Shown: positions 1 through 10,324 of the stretch, in pieces
How positions within the stretch are numbered: the first letter of the stretch is position 1
Layout of the letters: every line of letters starts with the position of its first letter
Assembly (NCBI GenBank): GCA_023525975.1
Contig: CM042029.1
Location: 67,365,429-67,429,428 of the forward strand
Length of the DNA stretch: 64,000 nt
Source of the DNA: Smallanthus sonchifolius
Lineage: Eukaryota > Streptophyta > Magnoliopsida > Asterales > Asteraceae
Direction: 5' to 3'
The notes under the pieces: generated by a model
Seen by the model: the letters and a program-made list of their open reading frames with translations, nothing else
Told to the model about the DNA's origin: nothing
Databases searched by the model: none
Position numbers and translations under genes: made by a program

Positions 1-899
1 CCAGATTTACAAAGTCGGTGAACAATTTGCAATATGAGACGTTCGGTCTTAACACAATTTACCCTTGGTATCTAGGGTACGAATAGTCAAGGTTGACTAC
101 AACAAGTATCATTACAAGTATACACAAACTCAAGGTGAGTTTCACAGCCCCTTTTTACTGTTTTCTATATTTGGGTGAAAAACATACTTACAACTATTTT
201 ATGGGATAACAAGAGAATAAGGCACGACTTTTATGTTTACATGAGATGAGAACAACAATTTGAGGCCGCTAAAGTCCCCTGGAACAACGTAGTAACCATT
301 AACTGTAGCCTAGGGTCCTATGGATAGTACTATGCAGAGTGACGTCTCCCGGTCATGGTTAGTCGCGCTAACCACAATCTGGAGGATTTATGGCCGCATA
401 GAACCTGATAACAATTATTAGGGGCTCACACATGTCATGGTTTGGTTACGCCTCATGTATGAACATATTATTTGTATTCCTAGCTAGTTTACAAATGGGT
501 CACACTTTACTTATTCTGTTTATCACATACAACTGAAACTATTTACGAACAATGGAATTTTTCAAAGATCTATTTGATTTAAACCTGTGAACTCACCAAC
601 CTCGTGTTGACAATTGTAAGTATGTTTTTCTGGAAATTGAACGTGATCGCAAGGTTAGCAATGTAGATTACATGCATGCACGATGGATACAACTTTTGGG
701 GGAGATTTCTCTTGTATAACTCATTGAATTGAGTCATATTTGTGAAATCTTAACTTTTTGTAAATTCAGATTACATTTTAGAATGTAAAACATTAAACTT
801 AGTTATGTATCCATTTATCATGTATGTGTTTGCGGTAATCATATGCTTTGGAAACCATGAACGTCGTGCCTCGCGTTTCCGCCTTGGCGGGGTGTGACA
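1..899 (+). mobile_element. Right end of a long Gypsy (Tekay-like) LTR, cut by the window edge
   Basis: The stretch has the same order of landmarks as the LTRs at 32958-36686 and 55347-61348: 'gggtacgaatag', 'caaggtgagttt', 'gaaacatacttac', 'ggtcatggttagtcgcgctaac' and 'gtgaactcaccaacc'. It ends in GGGGTGTGACA at 899, the canonical TG...CA-type LTR end. The last 250 bases diverge from the other copies, so it belongs to a related subfamily. The left part and any internal region lie outside the window, so solo LTR and 3' LTR cannot be told apart. No coding sequence is visible. Confidence 0.7.
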
Positions 900-1310
900 A
901 TTGTGTAATACAAGTTTATCATGTAATACAAGTTCATTGTGTTATACAAGTTCATTGTGTAATACCACGTCTGGTCATTGTGTAATACAAGTTCATTGTG
1001 TAATTAGTCAAGTCATTGTGTAATTAGTCAGGTCATTGTGTAATACAAGTTCATTGTGTCAAATATTTTTCATCATTGTGTTATATGTTTTCAACATTAT
1101 GTTTCATGTTTTCCAACTCATTGTGTAATTCGCTCATTATTGTATAATTCGCTCAAATATGTCAGGTCATTGTGTAATATGCTCATTGTGTAATATCAGT
1201 TCATTGTGTAATATCAGGTCTGATCATTGTGTAATATCAGACCTTGTATTACACATTGACCTGGTGTATTACACATTGACCTGGTATATTACACATTGAC
1301 CATTATGCCC
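899..1310. repeat. Degenerate minisatellite with a terminal orientation switch
   Basis: About 15-17 imperfect units of 18-24 bp, built on 'tcattgtgtaata', run in one direction from 899 to about 1240. Three units in the opposite orientation follow ('tattacacattgacctgg', 1246-1305). The forward and inverted units meet head to head, so the end of the array can form a hairpin. It directly abuts the LTR end at 899. Spacing and sequence vary too much for a CRISPR array, and the context is a plant chromosome. Confidence 0.75.
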
Positions 1311-1851
1311 TCCCTTTAAAAACAATAAAATAACATATGTCAAGCTTAGAATTCTTCTTACCCTTCTTATTTTTAAAACCCTTTTTACTATAACCTAACC
1401 GTAGCTAACATATATAAATCAAGGATGATATACAAATTCAAATATTTTATTGGAATTGAATGCTTATTTATTATATTAAATAATTATTATCTACCGAGTA
1501 GGGTAGAGTCGGGTCCAGGTATGGTCTGGAACAGGTTTCAATCGGGTCGAATATTTATTTATTTTATTTTACTTAAATAATTAAAATAACATTAAACAAC
1601 ATAAAATGCATTTTTATTTATTTTTAATAGTTCTCAAATAAAAGAAATACAATTTTAAACACTATCTTTTTATTTTTAATTATATTCGTCATCTTCATCG
1701 TCTTAGAGGTTGTTTGGTTCATTAAGAGTTGAACTATTAATAGTTTTTAATGGTTTAGCGTTGTTTTTTACCTGAACCATTAACAGGTTGGATGAACTAT
1801 TAAGAGACTGACAAAATCTGAATCATACACCTTCTACCTCTGTTCGATTCA
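1311..1851. other. AT-rich intergenic DNA, no gene seen
   Basis: There is no ORF with protein-like composition on either strand. Around 1705-1850 'attaagag' and 'gaactattaa' words recur in both orientations, which resembles an old MITE without clear ends. Confidence 0.5.
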
Positions 1852-1859
1852 GAGGTAGT

Positions 1860-2607
1860 CAGGGGCGGATGCATAGAGGCGTGAGAGGGGGCAAAGGCAC
1901 TTGCTGAAGAAAGTGTTTTTAGTATAAAACTGGGTTACAAATCTTTTAGGCACCCAGATGTTTTGTCAAAAACCTCTTAAAAGACACCCAAAAGTAGTTG
2001 AAGTGAAAATAAAATAAGAAAGTGGAAAAAATGTTCAATCAGAAATTCTCCCGGGGTCACAGTGGCCGGTAGAAAATTGGAGAAGAAGATCCCTTTTAAT
2101 TAGATTTAGTGCTTTTCAATTTACTATTATTTATTAATTTTCCTTTAAAAAGACTGCATACTTGTACTTTTCTTAAACCTTCATTTTTTAAATTTATTTG
2201 ATTTAACTTTTTATTTCGTTTACTGAAATATATATCAACTACAGTTCGTAAAAGTATAAAACTAAAATTTTATTTACTACTTTTTATTTTTTTTACATTA
2301 GTTTATTTAATTAATTTTGTTTAAAATATGAAGATTTTTTATTTTATTTGATAGCTTTAATTATTTATCATTTTATATAGTGTTGCTTTAATCACGTATG
2401 GTATAAATGAATCAAGCTGAGCTTGGTTCCTGAGTAGTTTTCAAGCCCGGACTCGAGCTTGTATATAAAAAAGAGCTCCAACATAAGCTCGACATCCTCC
2501 TTATCCTTGTAGGTCCTTGTCCCTATCTTTGTTTAAAATTTTAATAGGTTTATTTTTATCGTTTTTTTTTTTGCATCCGCAGAGTAAAAATGTTGGATCT
2601 GCCACTA
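1860..2607. mobile_element. Non-autonomous hAT-like element, 748 bp
   Basis: It begins CAGGGGCGGATGCA and ends with the complement of TAGTGGCAGATCCA, so the ends form an imperfect terminal inverted repeat. It is flanked by a perfect 8-bp duplication GAGGTAGT (1852-1859 and 2608-2615). An 8-bp TSD, and ends that start with C and finish with A so that the outermost bases mismatch, are features of hAT elements including maize Ac. The interior is AT-rich with no transposase, so it would have depended on a partner element. Confidence 0.8.
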
Positions 2608-2615
2608 GAGGTAGT

Positions 2616-4476
2616 CTTCGTCGGCCCTTAGTTGCTCAACACCTTGCAATATTTATTCACAATATGTTTCTTTAAACTCGAGTTTGATTCTTTCTTTAAA
2701 AAAGTGTCACAAAGCTTGTAACGAGCCTTTTGAGACCTGTCATTCATCTCAACCAAATTTCAATTGCACCAAATTTCCCGGTTCCTATTATGTGGAAGCA
2801 CTCGAACAACGGTTGGTGGTTGAACAACGGATGATTGTGTTTGCGAGTGAGTCATAATGAGGGTAGAAAGTCGGGAAGGAGAGTAAAACAAGTATTTTTT
2901 ACGTTTTTTCACTTGGTTTTGCGGTTCGTGTTAGACGCCGAAACCGATTTTTTGGTGCACCTCTAGTTCTGATGTTACTAAATATATGGTGAACTAGGTT
3001 TCTATCGTCCACATCTTTTCATTTTCAATACTTAAAAAGGATAAATATTCCAAATGTACATAAGTTATATACCTTAGCGGCCTAGCCAGTAACATGTCAG
3101 TAGATGAAAAACGAATGTTAATAAAACAGAGAGTTAAATACGATTTTAGTCCATGTAGTTTGAAGCAAGTAACATTTTTAGTCCATTAGTTTAAGAGGGT
3201 GTTTGGGATTGCTTATTTGACTCTAATAATTTAGTTTTTTTAATCCATTAATTTTAGTTTCTTCTCAATTAAAGCCAGACGTTTAATACCGTTTGTATGA
3301 ACAACCCTGATTAGAGAATTAATAAGCTACCACTTGATATACTAACATTCCCTAATACTATTAATAATGATTTGAAACTAAGCTCGTAACTTTAATCATA
3401 AAAGATGTTAGGAAAACAAATTCGATGTTTGACCCCGTTCAGGAAAACATAATGTACTAATGTAGTCATAGATAGTGAACCTTGTTGGCTAATCATAATT
3501 TACACCTGTGAAATCATCATAATTCAGTCTTTCATTATTACATTCTGTCTAACAAACAATCACTGCTAATGCATGAGCATCCACGGGTTTTCTTACGGGT
3601 AATTGTACTTGGACCTTCTGACTTGGGCTTTGGGCCGTTGGTACGCTCGTGAAAAATACTAAGTGGGCGGAAGCTAAGAGGATCAAGAGAGTGGTGGATT
3701 GGCTCACGGCTTAGAAAAGGAATTATCACAATCTTTTAAACCAGAAACAATGCACACAATCCTTGATATTAAAAGCAAATTCAACCGAAAACGTGTTGCA
3801 CACAGAGAAAACAAACAGATACATGACTCATCCAAATGTCTAGTGAACGGATAAAATGTAAGAAATGATCGTGGAACAACAATATGGTGCACAGTAAAAC
3901 TCTGCTTTAATTCGAAAAGCATTTCAAACTTAATTCAAACGTTATCTAGAAAGACTATAAACTTATATAGTTGGACTATGGAAAACACATTAGTTATTGC
4001 AAAGGAAGGTTTTTAAACCTGATTGGAACAACCGGCCAGATCAGGAATCGACACCTTGCTGGTTCGGTTCACATGGTTTGAACCGCCAATGGGTTAGCAG
4101 GAAGGTTATTTAAATTATAGTCGAACCGGAAAACCACTTGTCTGAGTCGAACAAAATTGTCTGGGTCAGGTTGGGATAAATCGGTTTTGTAAGCTCGATA
4201 AGGCAGACAACCAAACTTGTAGTCAGAGATGCTTATTCTTAACTTTAACTTTGATCTCCAACAACCAAATTCAACATGTTTTCATACCAAAATTGGCATC
4301 CACGTTCATTGACTTTTGAATCTTTCTATAAAGAAAGATCGTCTCGGACGTAGGTCGTTTCCCAAAACATTTTGCTTTTCGCGAATTGTTTCACTAGATT
4401 CGTAAACAGAGTGGCTACAGTTCTTGATGTGTAGATGGAGATGCTTATTCTTAAATTCTTTCACCAAAATTTGTTG
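2616..4476. other. Intergenic DNA downstream of the NLR gene
   Basis: No coding sequence is supported. Remnants of common plant MITEs are visible: 'ttttagtccatgtagttt' near 3142, 'gggtgtttgggattgctta' near 3198, and a 'gaaccgg'-rich patch at 4010-4200 resembling the hAT-type MITE at 52390. The phrase 'agatgcttattctta' occurs at about 4227 and 4439, a short direct repeat close to the NLR stop codon. The NLR 3' UTR must lie here, but its end cannot be fixed. Confidence 0.4.
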
Positions 4477-7119
4477 CTACATCCATTCGATGACGTCAAT
4501 CTTTAGGTCGTAGTTTCCAAAATCATGTTGCTCTTCTTGAATTCTTCTAACAGATTCATCAACAGAGTGCCTACATTTGTGTATTTTAATAAGCTCAAGC
4601 GTTGGTATGTCCCCAATTTCAAGGGGGATCTCTTCAAGATATCTGCACCGGCTAATTTCTAATTGTGTGAGACACGGGAAGCTTTGACTATAGGCTTCCC
4701 ACCGTTCGATATCTAACTCCTTAAGTCTCAAGAATTTTAGCTGTGGAAACTCATGTTCATATGTGTTCCAACAACTTCCCTCAAATGCGTTGTAATGTAG
4801 TTTTAGAACCTGGAGATTAGGTAATGACTGAATGATTGACATATCACTCCATGATAGACTAAACCCATCTAGTGTAAGTGCTTTCAGCGTTGCTGGCAAT
4901 GTAAAGTGATTTTTTCCAAAGCTAATTATTTTGAGGTTTTCAAGGTAGGTGAGAGATTTGAAGTCATATTCCTTTTCTGAGTAGTAAATAGTACATGTAA
5001 GTTCCTTAATGTAGGGAAAACACTTTTGCAAATTATGTACCCCTTCTCCCAACTCCACATCTGAAATAGTTTGCAAACACATCGGTTTATCAATGGAACG
5101 AAGAACAAAGGCACTCTTTCTAGCAATCCACAAATGTCTCAGATTTATCAAATCTGATATGTTACTGGGTAAATTTATAGTAAGAGAACAGGCAAAACCT
5201 AGATTAAAAATGAGGGTTTGAAGGTTCCATAAATTACATATTGAAGATGGGAAATCTTGTGATTTATTCCAAATTGCAAGATACCTCAAGTGAACTAGCA
5301 ATTCCATGCCTTTAGGAAAACCATTCAATCCACAATCTTGTAGATCTAACACCCTAAGTAGCACAAAGGAATTGAGGTACTTTTCAATGTAATCTCTCAA
5401 GGATCTGAATACACTAAAGCTCAGAATTGTTCGAAGGCTTTTGGCGGATACATAAGGAAAGTGTTGATCTTCATTTACGAACATACGAACCGGCTTATAT
5501 GGTGGTGTGGTAATATCATTAGGAAATTGATTGAAGAATCGTCCTTCCTTGGCTTTTTTCAGGCATAGCTCCCTCACAAGGTCATGCACTTTACAAGCTT
5601 TTACAGCTCCATTGGATTTCTTCCTCTGTGCTACAATCACAAGATTTCTGTCAATTAGATCCATCAGGTAACCCTCTGCAATATCCTCCAAGCTTCTATT
5701 TCCATCTTGTTCAATAAACCCCTCAGCCACCCATAACCAGATCAACCTTGGTACTTTAAACCAGTAGTCTTCTGGGAAGCCACCAAGATATAGAAAGCAC
5801 TCTCTCAAGTGAAGAGGAAGATGATTGTAGCTTAAAGCTAATGTCTCCAAGCATCCATTCTGGTCACCAACAATATACGGACTAGACCTATAAGCAATTT
5901 TCACCCAAAACTTTTCACTCATTGCTTCTTTTGCTAAAACTCCTGCAATGACAGCCACCGCAAGTGGTAATCCTTTACAGTTTTCTACTATTTGCATACC
6001 ATGTTTAATTGACCATTCTGGGCACTTATTCCCATGGAACACCTTCTTACACAACAGCTCCCAGCTTCTTTTTTTGTTCAAATATCCTATGTGATGAATG
6101 AATCCATCTGAATTTGCATGCTTAGCAACTTCAGTGAGGCGAGTGGTGAGCAGAATTCGACTTCCAGTGTTGTCATGGGGGAAAAATAATTTGAGGCTAT
6201 CCCATGTTTCTGTGTGCCAGATGTCATCAATCACAATCAGATATCTACAACCCATTAGGTTTTTGTGCACCATTTCACGAAGTCTAGACTCACTATTATC
6301 CTTTTGAAGGTCTAGTTGAACACGAATGGATTCCAGAATTTGAATCAAGACATCCCGCTTATCGTATATTTGAGAAACAGTGACCCATACACGGACATGG
6401 AAATGATGCTTAACAAAACCATCATTGAATACTTTGGTGGCGAGGGTAGTCTTGCCTATTCCACCCATACCCACAATAGAGACAATATCTACCTTCCTTT
6501 GATCTTCCGCGAGTTTGCCTCTTATCAACCCAAGATCATCATCAAGCCCCACGAAGATTTCATCCGTTAGTTTCTTCGATCCTTGTGAATCTCTGGTGAA
6601 GTAAATTGGAGCAACAGCAGATTGATTTAACGTTCTATCAGGTCTTTGAGATGATTCTGTCTTCATGCTACCCATGTTCATACTCGCGAGTTCCACCTTG
6701 ACTAAATTGAACTCTCTTCTAACATCATCAAGATTTAGGGTTCGTTTATAGTCACCAGATGTAGGGAAATGTCCATTATTCCTAATGTGACCACAGGATA
6801 AAAACGGTTTGACAACAGACTGGAATGATCTCCTAACATCGCCATTATTCCTAATGTGAACAGCGGATAGAAACAGATCGACGATGTACTGTGCCTCTTC
6901 TGTTGCATCTATGAATCTTTTCTTCAGGTCACTAGCTTTTTCGAGGTCTTTATGTTGGTCGATGAAAAGGGCTTGAATCATGGAGGCTAGCTCATCATAC
7001 AGAAGTTGGAATTGAGGCCTTTCACAAGTAATTGAGGGATCGTTGATCAATTCATTGTCGTTGCAGTTAAGGAGCTGGTTCAACTTCTCCATGAACATCT
7101 GGATACCTGCGTATGCCAT
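4477..7119 (-). CDS. CC-NBS-LRR (CNL) disease-resistance protein, 880 aa
   Basis: This is an intracellular immune receptor of the NLR family. Such receptors sense pathogen effectors and switch by ADP/ATP exchange in the NB-ARC domain. A coiled-coil-like N-terminus (about 1-150) starts MAYAGIQ, as in R1/late-blight-type CNLs. NB-ARC motifs follow in order: Walker A GMGGIGKTT (217-225), RNBS-A VRVWVTVSQ (243-250), kinase-2 YLIVIDDIW (293-301), RNBS-B GSRILLTTR (319-327), GLPLA (383-387), RNBS-D CFLYLGGFPED (441-451) and VHD (511-513) where MHD is usual. The rest (about 580-880) is irregular LRRs. It is one uninterrupted exon with normal motif spacing, so it could be functional. Residues 83-105 and 106-128 arise from a 69-bp in-frame tandem duplication (both carry FLS..HIRNNG). 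A MULE sits 220 bp upstream of the start codon. Confidence 0.95.
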   Translation of the reverse strand: MAYAGIQMFMEKLNQLLNCNDNELINDPSITCERPQFQLLYDELASMIQALFIDQHKDLEKASDLKKRFIDATEEAQYIVDLFLSAVHIRNNGDVRRSFQSVVKPFLSCGHIRNNGHFPTSGDYKRTLNLDDVRREFNLVKVELASMNMGSMKTESSQRPDRTLNQSAVAPIYFTRDSQGSKKLTDEIFVGLDDDLGLIRGKLAEDQRKVDIVSIVGMGGIGKTTLATKVFNDGFVKHHFHVRVWVTVSQIYDKRDVLIQILESIRVQLDLQKDNSESRLREMVHKNLMGCRYLIVIDDIWHTETWDSLKLFFPHDNTGSRILLTTRLTEVAKHANSDGFIHHIGYLNKKRSWELLCKKVFHGNKCPEWSIKHGMQIVENCKGLPLAVAVIAGVLAKEAMSEKFWVKIAYRSSPYIVGDQNGCLETLALSYNHLPLHLRECFLYLGGFPEDYWFKVPRLIWLWVAEGFIEQDGNRSLEDIAEGYLMDLIDRNLVIVAQRKKSNGAVKACKVHDLVRELCLKKAKEGRFFNQFPNDITTPPYKPVRMFVNEDQHFPYVSAKSLRTILSFSVFRSLRDYIEKYLNSFVLLRVLDLQDCGLNGFPKGMELLVHLRYLAIWNKSQDFPSSICNLWNLQTLIFNLGFACSLTINLPSNISDLINLRHLWIARKSAFVLRSIDKPMCLQTISDVELGEGVHNLQKCFPYIKELTCTIYYSEKEYDFKSLTYLENLKIISFGKNHFTLPATLKALTLDGFSLSWSDMSIIQSLPNLQVLKLHYNAFEGSCWNTYEHEFPQLKFLRLKELDIERWEAYSQSFPCLTQLEISRCRYLEEIPLEIGDIPTLELIKIHKCRHSVDESVRRIQEEQHDFGNYDLKIDVIEWM

Positions 7120-7338
7120 CTTGTCTCAACCTCTTCCGGAATTACAGAATTAGACAACAGAAAGAGCAAACAGAGAAGAACTTGTCGTCGCCGGGTGGAG
7201 AAGACTAGAGAGGTGGAGCTCGGAGGTCGTCGCGAGTGGATCTTACGTTCAGAGGAAGAGAAACGAGACCGAGGGTAGTAGCCACCATTGGGGTTCAGGA
7301 AAAATCCGAGAAATTAAGAAATTTGCATATAAAAAGAA
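7120..7338 (-). promoter_or_regulatory. NLR 5' leader and proximal promoter
   Basis: These 219 bp lie between the NLR start codon and the first base of the inserted MULE, and must hold the 5' UTR and any native core promoter. No convincing TATA box was picked out. The only TATA-like word, at about 7325-7332, lies at the junction with the MULE target site. Confidence 0.35.
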
Positions 7339-8546
7339 GAATTAATTACACGGATGATTTACAAGATTTCACTTATCGTCACTAGAAATAAGTAAGAATA
7401 AATTTGACTCAATAATTTGCACGATTGTAACACGTATAGCCCCTGAGTTGAATGTCCATTAAATTTATCCGTTAAATGAATGTAAAATGATTAAAATGCC
7501 TAAAACACTGAAAAATAAAAAAAAATTATAAAGCATAAAACCCATCCAAAAAATCCTTTTTTCATCTCCAAACTCCCAACTTCCTTCACCACCACACTAC
7601 ATCTCCAACCCTCAAGCTCACCCTTACATCGCTACAAATGAAAGTAAATCACAAACATAGGCGTGTAAATCAGAAGGAATTATCAATTACGCTACAAAAT
7701 TATTCCGATAGAATGATTAATTTAGTACTTGGAGCATAAAAGACCGAGAGACTTCGGTTTCCGGCAATAGGTGGTGGATCCGGAGGCGGAAGGTGACGGC
7801 GACGGTAGCGACATGTTGCACGTAGTGTGTGGAATTGGTCGTTGACAATGGCGGGGAGATTGGGGTTTAAGTGGTTTGTGTTTGGGAGGGATTTGGAAAT
7901 TAGGGTTTTTAAAATTTGAAATTTGAGCAGAAAAGCATGGAGGGCTAGTAACAAGCCTAAATTCGTGATCCGGTTTCCCCCAATATCCTTAGACCTACCC
8001 AAAACATTTTTCTTAAAGATTCTTTCTTCTTTCCCATTTTTACCAGTTGTTGATGATGAGCCCATCGACACCTGAGACCACAGCTCCAATTTACCTTCTT
8101 TACTGCAAAAAACTTGACTCCCATGGCTTTCAATCTTGCAACCAACCCCTTCTTTCTTCACATTCATCACTTTTCTTGAATCACCAAGACAATTCCAAGA
8201 GTCATCAGATGAAATGTTCCTAAAATCAATGTATTTTGATTTCAGTTTTTTTTTTTTGATGGAGTGTGGTGGAGTGTGATGTTGGAGGTTAGTGGAATTT
8301 TTGGAATAAAGAAAGGAGGTGTTTGGAATGGGTTTTATAATTTATAATCTTTTTTATTTTATTTTTTTGAATGTAAGGGGTATTTTGTCATTTTACGCTC
8401 ACTTAACGGATAAAACTAACGGACATCCAACTTAGGAGTCATGAGTGTTACAATCGTGCAAACTATTTGATCAAACTTATAATTTTTTATTCTTATGGAC
8501 CATAAGTGAAATCTGGGTAAATGACAGGCATCCGTGTAATTAATTG
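7339..8546. mobile_element. Pack-MULE-like element with long inverted repeats
   Basis: The element is 1208 bp and flanked by a perfect 9-bp duplication TAAAAAGAA (7330-7338 and 8547-8555), the TSD length of Mutator-like elements. The inverted repeats start AATTAATTACACGG and can be followed for about 180 bp, with weaker similarity to about 280 bp (7339-7620 against 8255-8546), including 'gcacgattgtaacac' and 'tatccgttaa'. There is no transposase. The interior (about 7690-8215) is less AT-rich and carries protein-like sequence on the minus strand, so it resembles a Pack-MULE that has captured part of a host gene. Confidence 0.85.
7968..8215 (-). pseudogene. Captured host-gene fragment inside the MULE
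   Basis: The minus-strand reading begins SSDDSWNCLGDSRKVMNVKK, passes through KEGKLELWSQVSMG and ends near RSKDIGGNRI. Its composition (balanced, charged, no low complexity) is unlike the surrounding transposon DNA and looks like true protein sequence. I do not recognise the family and assign no function. It is open for about 80 codons in this frame, and the frame stays open downstream to about 7700. Sequence beyond 7968 looks more like a leader or intron. Whether it is transcribed cannot be told from the sequence. Confidence 0.5.
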
Positions 8547-8555
8547 TAAAAAGAA

Positions 8556-9177
8556 AAAAGAACTTAGCCACCATTGGGTAGGTGGTGGGTGTTTGGCTGT
8601 TTGTTTTGGATTTGAACTTCCTTTCCATTTCCCAACATACCTCGTCTACAAGGACCACAACTCCTTTAAAAATATATAAAATAATTTCGGGAAGAATAAA
8701 ACATCATACAAAAACATAATTTAAAAATTATATTTAATTTTATAAATTATAAGTATAATCCGTGAATTTATCTGTGCCCCGTTTAACCCGATTATAATTA
8801 TATTACCGTTATTTATTATTCATTATCTTGTTTACGACTCAATTGAATCAGTTTATAACTTTATTACAACCTTTGGACTTGTTTGAGCCTACCAATCAAT
8901 TTAGATAAACGGGTACGCAGGCCTTGTCCAAGCTACATGGTTTTAAACGCCTTCAGGTTATGATATATTTATTTACGATGAAAAAGATACATGTGTCATG
9001 TTCGGATCATATTTTTTACCGAACTCAAACCCATAAACCTGACATCATTATTACACCAATAAAAGAACAAATATTTTACTTTTATTTTATGAGGATTATT
9101 TGAATTTGACATGAGTAACTATGGGAAGAAGTAAAAAAATGTGAAAATCATAAATAATATATAAATACTTAATATGG
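8556..9177. other. AT-rich intergenic DNA, no gene seen
   Basis: Nothing coding or clearly repetitive is visible on either strand. The stretch is uniformly A+T-rich between the MULE and the MITE cluster. Confidence 0.5.
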
Positions 9178-9710
9178 TCTGTTTGGTATGGGGTAATGGA
9201 ATAGATGAAGGAATGGAATGAATGAGGGAATAGAATGTACAAATGAATAAAATGGAACATTCCATTACATTGTCTTGTTTGGTTACCATAAGCGAATAAA
9301 ATAAATCATTATTTTATATTGTTTGGTAGACTAGAAAAAATGAAGGAATAAAATCGGTGGTAGTGGCAGCGAGAGATGGCGGTGGGTGGTGGAGGCGGGT
9401 GGCGGCGACAGTGGTGGTGGAAGCGATGGTGGTGGAGGCGGTGTGGTTGGTGGTGGAGGCGGTGGTGGGTGGTGGTAGGAGGGTGTGGTGGTGGGTGGTG
9501 GTGGTGGTTGGTGGTGATGAAGGATGAGAAAGAGGATCGAATAAAAAATCAAGGGGGTAGATGTAATGAATTTAAGAGATTTAGAGAGAATGACATTCCT
9601 TATGGAATGAGTGATTCCATTCCATCGTCCAACCAAACATCATTTTTTTCATTCCCTCGTAATCATTCATTCCATTTCACCTCTCATTCATACATACCAA
9701 ATGCTACTGT
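9178..9710. mobile_element. MITE-like element with a GGT-triplet core
   Basis: The left end 'gtctgtttggtatggggtaa' and the right end (complement of 'gcatttggtatgtatgaatg') form imperfect inverted repeats rich in 'ggaatgga'. The centre (about 9355-9520) is an expanded GGT/GGC triplet tract. A clean TSD was not found. Open frames across the core are Gly/Trp or Pro low-complexity products and are not genes. Confidence 0.55.
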
Positions 9711-9784
9711 ATTCACTTTGTAATTCTTCTACTTCAAAAAAAGAAAAGACAAGCGGTGAAATAATTTAAAGGGGTAACTTTACA

Positions 9785-10225
9785 CAATAGTAACCAAGTT
9801 TTTCATCTGTTCCATTTTAGTCACTCAAACTTTTTTGTCTCATTTTAGTCACTCAAGTTGTCTTATCTGTTCCATTTTAGTCACTCAAATTTTTTGTATC
9901 ATTTTAGTTACTCAAGTTTCACATGTTGTTCCAATCTTGTGATATTACAATGTTACGAGTTACTTTTTTTGTATTTTATTCTTAAATAATGTGAAAATGA
10001 AATCCAAAAAGAGTAAACCAACATTTTCACCATATTTATAAAATAAAATAAATAAAAAGTAACATGTTAACCTTGTGATTGTGCAATATTAGAACAACAT
10101 GTAAAACTTGAGTGACTAAAATGGAACAGAAAAGAAACTTGAGTGACTAAAATGAGACAAAAAAGTTTGAGTGACTTAAATGGAACATATGAGAAACAAA
10201 TGAGAAACTTGATTACTTGGGTGGG
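9785..10225. mobile_element. Foldback MITE with arms of about 140 bp
   Basis: The left arm (about 9785-9925) repeats 'ttccattttagtcactcaa' and 'tgtctcattttagtcactc'. The right arm (about 10085-10225) carries the exact complements, such as 'gagtgactaaaatgagacaa'. The spacer is AT-rich and non-coding. Long-arm foldback structures of this kind are typical of Mutator-derived MITEs. Confidence 0.75.
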
Positions 10226-10320
10226 TGGGGGTAGGTGGGTGGGGATGGGGGGGTAGGTGGGTGGGGATGGGGGGGGGGTAGGTGGGTGGGGATGGGGGGG
10301 GGGGGTCGGTGGTGGTTGGA
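10220..10320 (+). repeat. G-rich microsatellite (GGTGGGTGGGGAT units)
   Basis: Repeated 'ggtgggtggggatggggg' blocks with runs of up to ten or more G lie between the foldback MITE and the next MITE cluster. The many closely spaced G-runs fit a G-quadruplex-forming pattern on the plus strand. Confidence 0.8.
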
Positions 10321-10324
10321 GGGG

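Noticed and set aside
899..1310. CRISPR-like array
   Set aside because: Units are imperfect, spacers are not unique, orientation flips, and the genome is a plant.
6098..6570. Plus-strand frames inside the NLR
   Set aside because: Antisense shadows of the NB-ARC domain, which is clearly coded on the minus strand.
9331..9723. Open frames of about 100 codons on both strands over the GGT tract
   Set aside because: Pure Gly/Trp or Pro/Thr/His low complexity from triplet repeats inside a MITE; frames open on both strands at once.
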